From Lomentospora prolificans (Eukaryota; Ascomycota; Sordariomycetes; Microascales; Microascaceae): a DNA stretch of 64,000 nucleotides. Positions 56,480-64,000 of the stretch are shown piece after piece (the stretch's first letter is position 1; every line of letters begins with the position of its first letter). The position numbers were made by a program, and so were the translations under genes. The stretch spans positions 3,038,001 to 3,102,000 of the forward strand of contig JARFXM010000004.1 in NCBI GenBank assembly GCA_029532625.1, in the 5' to 3' direction. The notes below the pieces were generated by a model, which worked only from the letters and a program-made list of their open reading frames with translations, searched no databases and had not been told where the DNA came from.

Positions 56480-58381
56480 TCAGGTCCCGGACATGACGAC
56501 GTCTACAAACTCGAATTCTTGATCTGGAAGCGGGTTCTGGCCATGGATGTTCATCATGTGTCGGCGCAGATTGTCTTTGCGAGGGAATGATTTCCCGCCT
56601 TGCCTCGAGTAAGAGCAAGTTGGCTCCGGGCAGTGGTAACGCCTAGTCTGTTCATGCTTGTCGTTGATGTGGCGGTCCAGATGCGTCTTTGTGCCAAACC
56701 GCTTGCCACATCCAGGTCGCTCGCAGACATGGGGGCGATCATGGTATCTCTTATGGTGACTACATATATGGTCAGGAAAAAAATCTGTGAAGTTATTAAG
56801 GCACGTCCTGGACCATGTCACAACTTACTTTAACTTGTGAGGTTGGTCAAATTTCTGGCCGCACTTGTCACAAACCAATATTTGGGGGCTTTGTGGTGAT
56901 AAAGCGATACGAGTGTTAGGGGAGGCCCCTTGCCTGATCTCGGGGCTCGTCATGGGCTTTGGCGACGGGCTAGCGTCAGTGATACGTGTGTCCGGCGTGT
57001 TCAGTGTTGATGCTCCAGAGGGAGAAGGTGCTGGAAACGGTGTCGAGTAGGCAGAGTGGTCAGTATAGTAGGGGTGCTCAGAGCTAGCATGTCTTCTGTG
57101 AGTGTATTGTGGTGGCTGGCCACCAACTGCTGGCTCTAGATCTTCGATTGTAGTCGGAATATCAGATTCAGTCTTGATTGTTGTAACAGGTATTCCGTTT
57201 GGAGGAGCAAACTGTTCTGCGTCATCGCGCATCAACCCATCAGCAGAATTGAATCCATCCTGGTCACTATTCGAAGTAGAACCAAATTCAGCGGTTAGTT
57301 CCGTGGCTGGCGGGACACCAATACCGAGTGCATCACCGCTTGTGGTGGATGGAGCGTCGATTGGACCGACGGATTCAGTGGGAAATATGGGATTATTGCT
57401 AGGTGCTGTCGACATGTTCATCAGTTCAGCATCCGTCCGCCATGACTGCTCTACTGCCGTCATCGCCCCCATGACAAGCATGGGATTAACAGTCCCTGGA
57501 GGTGGCCGTCCAGGCGGAGCGAGCGGGGGCGAAGCAGGCGCGGGGAATTGTATGCGACTAAGGTCGACTGCGCGAGATGGCTGGTCTTCAGCTGAGCGAG
57601 AGAGTTCATTTTGAGGAGGTTGCAGTTCCGTCGGTGACTCTGATATACCTGGAGCAGCGATCGTTGTATCAGGATACTCAGAAGTAGGTCCAACTATGGT
57701 CGATGGTGAGCTACTGCTTCCATGGGACCCAGTCACGCGCCGGAACAGAGATCCAAGAAAGGTGCTTGCACTCATCCGAGTCGGCGAGCGTTCAAAAGAT
57801 GGGTGAGAAGTGTGAGAGTCCCAGGTAGGCGCTGAGCGAAGCCCAAACGCCGCAGAAGGTATCTCAGTATTGTAGTAGCTTCCACTGTAGCCTCTACTCT
57901 CGCAAGAAGCCACCATTCTGGCCATGTTGGTATCTACGGGTGGCGGCATCTCCTCTATCGATGTTGGCAGATCCGTCGCTGCATCAAATGGGGCCGAGGT
58001 TGCGGTTGGCGGTACCGGGGCCCTCGCCGTTGAGGCATCGGTGCCATCAGAGGAGCCCAGTGTTAGATCCTTAGTTGAGCGCCGGTCACCTAGCCTGCTG
58101 TCCACACGCTGTACGTAAGAATCCGTAGACATGCGTCGGTTGACGGGCATGGCTGACGCCTCTGCCATTGGCGAAGTGCCGGTGGCCCCCAGGGGCTCAC
58201 CAGGCAGGTCTTCAGGGCTAGCATATTGCTTCCGTCGTCGGTTTCGACATCGAGCAATAATAGGCCAAAGACATAATAATATGAGTAGGAAGCCCACGAT
58301 GGTACCGACTGATACTCCAGCCTTTGCACCGGCGGAGAGGCCCCTGGGCTGAAGGGCTAATCGAGGTGTGATTGAGTGCAT
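56480..58381 (-). CDS. C2H2 zinc-finger protein with an N-terminal transmembrane anchor
   Basis: Exons 58381-56829 and 56759-56480 (intron GTAAGT...ATGTAG) encode 610 residues. Residues 21-43 form a strong transmembrane helix (GVSVGTIVGFLLILLCLWPII) preceded by a short ~20-residue N-terminus and followed by a very basic RCRNRRRK, so the bulk should face the cytoplasm. Residues 50-490 are disordered, rich in Ser/Thr/Pro. The C-terminus has three C2H2 fingers: Cys504/507-His520/524, Cys530/535-His548/553, and a longer-looped third finger Cys561/566-His585/590. The intron splits finger 1 and the splice restores KLNHHKRYH. The combination suggests a membrane-tethered transcription factor that would need release (cleavage or relocalisation) to reach the nucleus; no protease site is identifiable by eye. 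Confidence 0.87.
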
Positions 58382-61088
58382 GGCGGACGGTTATTGGGTC
58401 GAACGATGCGATAAATGGGTCGTTCGGAATAAACGTGTCTAGGATCTAGATGTGAATCGAAAATAAGTAAAATCGTAGTCGAAACGCCGGGCTAGAATAG
58501 ACCGAGGACAAGGCTGCTCGCGAAGCTGTCCTCAGGAGTGCGACGCAGCTACGTCCCCAAAGGGACTCATATGAGGGAAAACGAGGTGTACGAGTTTGAG
58601 TCGGTCGAGCATCGATGGTCGAAACAGCTGGAACTAAAAGTGACAATTCTAATCGAATTGCCGAATTGCCCTCATTGCTGCAGACGGCAGCAGCGAGATG
58701 GAGAAGACATCATTGCAAAGGTTCTTGTTCGGCGAAGGATTGTTAAGCGTCAAGGGTGGCGGTGGTGAAGTCAGCACATGAACCGAAAGGCAGTCCAAAC
58801 GTTCAGGGTGTTTTAATTAGGGGACCAGAACACCAAACTTCAGCCTCAGTCGAGAGACGGTCGAGGATGGATGTGGAGAGTGTCAGCTCAGCGCAGCACT
58901 AAGTTCGTTCTTGGGGGATTCGCCAGCTAGCGTGCGGCGGGGGTTGAAATCGGGGCGCAGGCGGCCTCCCGCCCAACCACCGTGACGGGCCAAGAATATT
59001 GTTAATGGAATACCCATTTGAAAAGCTATTTTCACTAACAAACAGTGTACCCGCTTAAACCTTCTGATCCACGATCAATTACTGCTAGTGTGACGGCCTC
59101 TTGGTTGCTCGAAATTCAATTTAGGTGCAGGGGTCTTGCGAGCAGCTTGGCTCAGCTATCAATTTCAATCTTAGACTCCACCGATGTTTTACCTACAGGC
59201 TGCTTCAACTTCCGAGATGAAACTTTCCACTTGATGACATTGGGCGACAACAATTCACTTGCCATTAAACTAGGATCAAAATTATAGCAGCACTATCACT
59301 AATGTCTTGACTGCTTATCGCTGACATACCCATCAATTACGTCACTAGACTGATTATTCTTTAGATCATCGCAGCAATATCTAAAGTTCGTTTTCCTACC
59401 AACTCCATCTTTTCCCAGGTTATACAGGATACTTTCCCATAACTAGCCCCTACCCTGAGCTACGATTCCCAAGCCCTTTCAGGTTTAATTCATCTTAGGT
59501 AAACACTATCTACCTATATGAGACTTATTATGGTAATTGGAATAAATATTTATAGTTGATGGCGCGATTATTCTCTACATGGTGCTGGTTAGAATCGCAA
59601 GAAGAGGACATACACTCTCTAAAGCGCCCTGCTCAAGGGAGAGAGGGTTGGCACTCATCATGGAGTCGCATGCTAAATCTCCTCCTAATGTAAACAATCA
59701 ACAAGATGCCATCCGAAAGCGGTCTCTTTCAGACGCTTTGTGTCTTCGAGGGGCGGAGGTGATCTGCTGCACTAGCGGCGCCTCTGATAAGGCTCAATCT
59801 CCTGCGTATCCTACAGCTTCCAATCGTTCTTTTTTCAGTTTGGATAATATCTCTAGCCTGGAGCAGTTGTCATGGTCGCTAAAATCCATTTTCATCACAT
59901 TATAGGTCAAGGCAGGACACCCGAGGGCGGCAGCGAGCACGGGGCTACAGGTATGAGGGTGTAGATAAATACAAGCCGGAGGCCCGAACTCAAACCCCGA
60001 TCTCCCCGTCCCATCTAAGCCCCAGATATGCAAGGAGAGAGGCCACGGATTCCTGCTTTCCCAGTTTCTGAAACGAATGTAAGACTGCTTAAAACTATAG
60101 CATAGCGTAGCCAGAGATTAGGCGGATAAGGCTAGGCTTTTGGGAAGGGTCTGTATCTCTATCGTCATATCTTGCAGCAAACACGGCCTAAAGAGGAGTT
60201 TCCTCTCCAGCATTCCCTTTTCCGGAGGGTCGTGGATCTCTGGCCCTATTCTTGTATGTCTTCATATACATATATCGAGTATATACATGTTTAGTCCCTC
60301 CTTCCCTCTATAGGAGTCCCAGGTTCCGGTACCGACCTTTATCTCTACTCCTTGCTTCTCCCTACTTTGGTGATCCAAGTTTATTCCACTGAGAGATGCT
60401 TGAAGTGGACTGGAGCAAGGGCTGGCCAAAAGCTATCAGCTACAAAAGCCACTGCCAGTATCTCTTCTCTCCATGATCTTCTCTGTTTCACCCTCACCAA
60501 CTAAGAAGACCTGCTCGCTAAAGTAAGGTGCCTTATTACGGTCTAACATATCCAGTATTCTCTTCATCTGGAAGATACTATTATTAATCTTAGAGTAAGG
60601 CCTATCCCCTCTTCCTTTCAACCCTTTCTGAACGGAAACTATATGACGCTAGCTATGTATTTGGCTATATCATGGTGATATATTCTATTCCTTTATTATA
60701 ACTAACCTCCTCTCTTTATAGTTTCCATAGGAATTAGAGCCCTATTAGAGGCTAAACATATCCAGAGCTCTAGGCATCATCTTGTGAGTTCAAGCTTGGT
60801 TATCACACCGTTGCCTAGCTAGACATGTGTAGATTCTTCTAAGATACCCAATACCATGCTTACAATACTCTAGGTGCAGGTTTCGATAAGAATGGGACTA
60901 GAGGACTCGGTGCTCGGCTCTGTCATTGAGAAAATGTCAGAGAGGCATGAGAGGGTAGGCTCTGTTCATCCAATGTCTTGCAGAGAGTATTGTTTCAGTA
61001 TTCTCATCTTTCTTCTATTCCTTTACACTGGTTGGTTAGATGTAGGGGTGAGAGGGTTTTTTCAATATGGTTCTAACACGCGTATTAG
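58382..61088. other. Promoter of zinc-finger gene, then AT-rich gene-free block
   Basis: The first ~500 bp are the leader of the zinc-finger gene. From ~59.0 to 61.1 kb the DNA becomes A/T-rich (AATAAATATTTATAG near 59542, ATATACATATATCGAGTATATAC near 60265) with few frames; a 61-codon minus-strand frame at 60621-60436 reads protein-like text (MKRILDMLDRNKAPYFSEQ) but has no known domain. It resembles decayed repeat or transposon DNA and abuts the truncated helicase. No LTR, TIR or target-site duplication found. Confidence 0.4.
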
Positions 61089-63485
61089 TTCTCATTCATC
61101 GACGCATATGAGGGCAAGTCGGTTTTGAATCCCATTGACACTTTCTCTATGAAGGAGTTTAAGTGGCGACATGGAGGCGGCGCCACGATCGAAATGTGCA
61201 ATGAGCTGTCTCTGATTAAAGAGTACAATGAATTGAGACGCTCACTAAAGACTTGGGTCATCGCTCCTCTCATAGCTACCGGGCCCTACCACGCTTCTCG
61301 GCAGGAATGGCTGTTTCTCATACGACCCGTCAACGACGACCCCCGGTTCCCAGCGGTTGGAGACCGGTGTGCAATCGCACTCAAGGGCGACAGCGGTACC
61401 GATGATGAGGGCAATGTGACACCATACATGGCCGCAGAAAGGGTAGACAACCCCTTGGGATCCTTTGGTCAGACTTCATATTCCGGATATGTTGCCTTCA
61501 AAGTCTTTGAGGCTGTCGGGGAGGCTAGCGATCCCTAGTACTCCAAGGTTCTCAAAGCCCGTTCAATGACAGACAAACTCGCCAACTTCAAGCCGGAGGA
61601 CCTGGCCTTGCAGAACAGCATTGAAGTGGTCCTACGTCTTGAGATGAACGTCACCAGTTACCTGGCGGAGATGTCTGCTCTCGACCACCTAGCTGGGGAC
61701 AGGGAAAAGGATGCAAGGCAGGGTCCCTCGCCATCCAGTGTCGACGCTTTCGAGTGGATGCTGGATTTCACCAAGAAGCCCAAGAGAATTGTCAATCTCT
61801 TCAAACACTTGCCCCATATGGAGGATCCCGAGGCCTCGGGAGTTCCTCATGAACTTGTTCAGATGTACAAGGCCTTGAACCAGGATCATCTCGCCGCCTA
61901 CAGAGGCCTTGCGGAGATTCCTGAGAGGCTCTATATGGTCTCTGGTTGTCCTGGAGCCGGAAAGACTCATTGGAACATACTAGTCGTTGCAATCGCCCAA
62001 TCCGTGCCCGTGAAAACTCGGGTAGATCAAGACAAATCTCGCAGTCGACAAGTCAAAGTCCTCTACCTTATTGATGTCAACAAGCCCACGGATGACTCGG
62101 CAAACCGTATGCACCGCCTGTGCCGCGAAGCCGGGTTGAAGAAGACTGTTATACGCTTGCATGGTTGGCCCTACGAAATGCGCCGGAGTGACTTTATAAA
62201 TGGTGACTCATCGCAAGGAGCACTAGACGGCATCCAGACTAATCAGACTCGCCGCATTGACTTCAGTCGACAGTTTGTCATGATGGCTCAAGCCCATGAG
62301 ATTCCCAGGACGGCCGCCACAGACGAAAACAGGGCCCCCAGCCTGGATGAGGCTGCCTGGGACTATTACAATCAGCACAAAGATCAGCAGTATCCGGAAT
62401 TGGCCATCTCTCTCCAGAGACTGTTGAAAGTCGGGGTTCAGTCACCCAGGGAGCAGGTTGCTCTTCGGCGTTGTGTCTACAAAGTTTACTCTGACGTCTT
62501 GCGGACTGCGGATTTTGTGGCAACCACTCCGGTATCTGCATATGGCAGGTTCCCCCAGATGTTTCACCCAGATATCATCTTCTTGGACGAGGCTCCGCAC
62601 GCGAGAGAACTAACAAGCCTCATTCCTATTGCCTTTTTCTCCCCCCGGGCCTGGGTTTATACGGGGGACTTTCGACAAACGCGCCCGTTCGTCGCTGATG
62701 CCGCGCATACCTCCCAGAAGGGCACTTGCATGTTACAAAACCCTTTTGCCAAGCAGCTCACCATCAGTACGATGGAACGAGCAGAGCGGGTGGGGGCCCC
62801 GGTCAAAAACCTCTTGATAAATCACCGTGCCTACGGAGCCCTAGAGAAACTAGCTTCCCAATTGTTTTATGATGGGCGCATGCGTTCCGGCATCCCGTTC
62901 GGCAGACAGTTCCCATCCACTGTTCTGAGACTACAAGGCTACTTAGAGAACTTGGCTAGAAGAAAGTTGGCCTCCGAGTCGCGCTTGGTCGTCGATCTGA
63001 TTGGGTCATCTGAGGATCGTAAAATGAGTAGCTTCTATAATGAAGTACACGAAACCTGGGCATTGAAGCGTGTCAAGGAACTCCTTCGAGACATGAAGTT
63101 CCGGCGAGTGGACAAGACTAACGAGCCAGGTAGCATCATGATCATTGCACCTTACAGGGCGGCCGTTGCCAATTATCGCTCGCTCATCCGTGATTTAGGA
63201 GATCAGGCAAAAGGTCGAGTGGAAGTTAGAACGATCGATACGGCCCAAGGCCACGAGGCGGATCTTGTCATCCTCGACCTCGTTCGAACCTCCAAATCCG
63301 GCTTTCTAGATGACCCTCACAGATTGAATGTCGCAATTACAAGGGCTCGCCAGGCAGAAATTATATTGATGTGCCCTGAAATCACCAGAAGACAGGTTGG
63401 TGGGAAAGTTGAGGATACCAATTATCTACTCAAGATGTGGAAGGAATGTGATAAACGAGGCATTCTGACCACTCTTCAACCTTGA
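61089..63485 (+). pseudogene. SF1 (UPF1-like) helicase, 5'-truncated and interrupted by an in-frame stop
   Basis: From ATG 61566 to TGA 63483-63485 the frame is open for 639 codons with all SF1 motifs: Walker A GCPGAGKTH, Walker B IIFLDEAP, motif III GDFRQTRPF, motif IV INHRAY, and motifs V/VI IDTAQGHEADLVILDLVRT and LNVAITRARQ, i.e. the AAA_11/AAA_12 UPF1-like class. The same frame continues upstream to 61089 for ~150 codons of protein-like sequence (WVIAPLIATGPYHASRQEW, FPAVGDRCAIAL), resembling the beta-barrel that precedes the motor in this family, but is cut by TAG at 61536-61538. No plausible intron removes this stop and no upstream start was found; the 5' side runs into AT-rich DNA. 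Translation from 61566 would give a motor-only protein, so residual function is possible. Confidence 0.72.
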
Positions 63486-64000
63486 ATACCTAGATTGAAC
63501 GCATGGTTGATGGCACGGATCGGAATTGACCATCTCGCAGCGTCGTGAGAATCCTTGGAACCAAAGCGAATAGAGTGGATTATGACAGCGAGTCATCTGT
63601 GACACACATCTGGGATAGGACAGCTAAAAAACACGGAGAAAGGAGTCTTAGATATTGGGCACATTGATGGTTCCGCTACGGTCACGGATAGGAAATCACG
63701 TAGACGAGGTTTGATTGTTTACCAGTTCTCGCTCCACGTCAGGATAGTGATTAGAAGAGCGGGATTACAAGTAGAGCTCGCTGTAGTCCCAATCGAACCG
63801 AAGGGAAACCAGAAAGCTTATAGAATGCATCCCCAGACCCGGCATCGTTAGTGCACGTCGGCAATGCCTTGGCTATTCCTAGCCCAGGAGAGCAGCGCGG
63901 TCATCGTACTCGTGTTTCGGGACCAAAATGTGACAGGAGATCGGATTCCTTGTCACCAACAGCCAATATGCGGCGGTTTCGCACTTTGTGACACCCGGAA
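63486..64000. other. Downstream flank of helicase to window end
   Basis: No gene identified in the last 515 bp. Confidence 0.5.

Noticed and set aside
1..64000. CRISPR arrays, bacterial-type operons, rRNA genes
   Set aside because: None seen; the introns and gene content are clearly eukaryotic, and no evenly spaced direct repeats with unique spacers occur.

Overview
The window is nuclear DNA of a filamentous ascomycete (Pezizomycotina, most likely Sordariomycetes). The genes have short spliceosomal introns of roughly 50-100 nt with GTRNGY donors, CTRAC-type branch sites and YAG acceptors. They lie on both strands without operons, have pyrimidine-rich leaders, and encode typical fungal proteins (Skt5/Chs4, Chs5, Ssz1, Rqc2, Cbp4). 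I placed exon boundaries by hand, checking GT-AG borders, reading phase and conserved motifs.

Layout. 1-6.0 kb: 3' end of a steryl-ester hydrolase-type lipase, a small secreted GPI-anchored protein, and Rqc2/NEMF. 6.2-12.9 kb: an intact five-exon O-methyltransferase and a damaged cytochrome P450, separated by 3 kb without a gene; they look like what is left of a small secondary-metabolism locus. 13.4-17.6 kb: tRNA adenosine deaminase Tad1, the NAC beta subunit Egd1 (which appears to need a one-nucleotide exon), and a Cbp4-like mitochondrial assembly factor. 17.6-21.2 kb: no gene. 21.2-28.2 kb: the Skt5/Chs4-type chitin synthase activator with a CaaX box, and a single-pass membrane protein with an EGF-like ectodomain. 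28.2-39.4 kb: a gene-poor 11 kb block with an AT-rich retroelement-like relic carrying RIP-type stops and a diverged tandem duplication. 39.4-47.3 kb: a disordered orphan protein, the exomer scaffold Chs5, a small orphan protein that may be mitochondrial, and an EAF-family elongation factor. 47.7-58.4 kb is gene dense: Pop1, an NT-C2 domain protein, Ssz1, Rrp40, and a C2H2 zinc-finger protein with an N-terminal transmembrane segment. 58.4-64 kb: AT-rich DNA, then a 5'-truncated SF1 (UPF1-like) helicase interrupted by an in-frame stop.

Functional themes. Several genes act on the ribosome or on stable RNA: Rqc2 (stalled-ribosome quality control), Egd1 and Ssz1 (nascent-chain chaperones), Rrp40 and Pop1 (RNA processing), Tad1 (tRNA editing). 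Two act on the chitin synthase III pathway: Skt5/Chs4 and Chs5. The most notable items are the putative one-nucleotide exon in EGD1, the membrane-tethered zinc-finger protein, the 44-residue leucine-every-fourth-position array in the EAF protein, and nonsense codons in accessory genes that single CpA-to-TpA changes could explain. I found no tRNA, 5S rRNA or CRISPR array.
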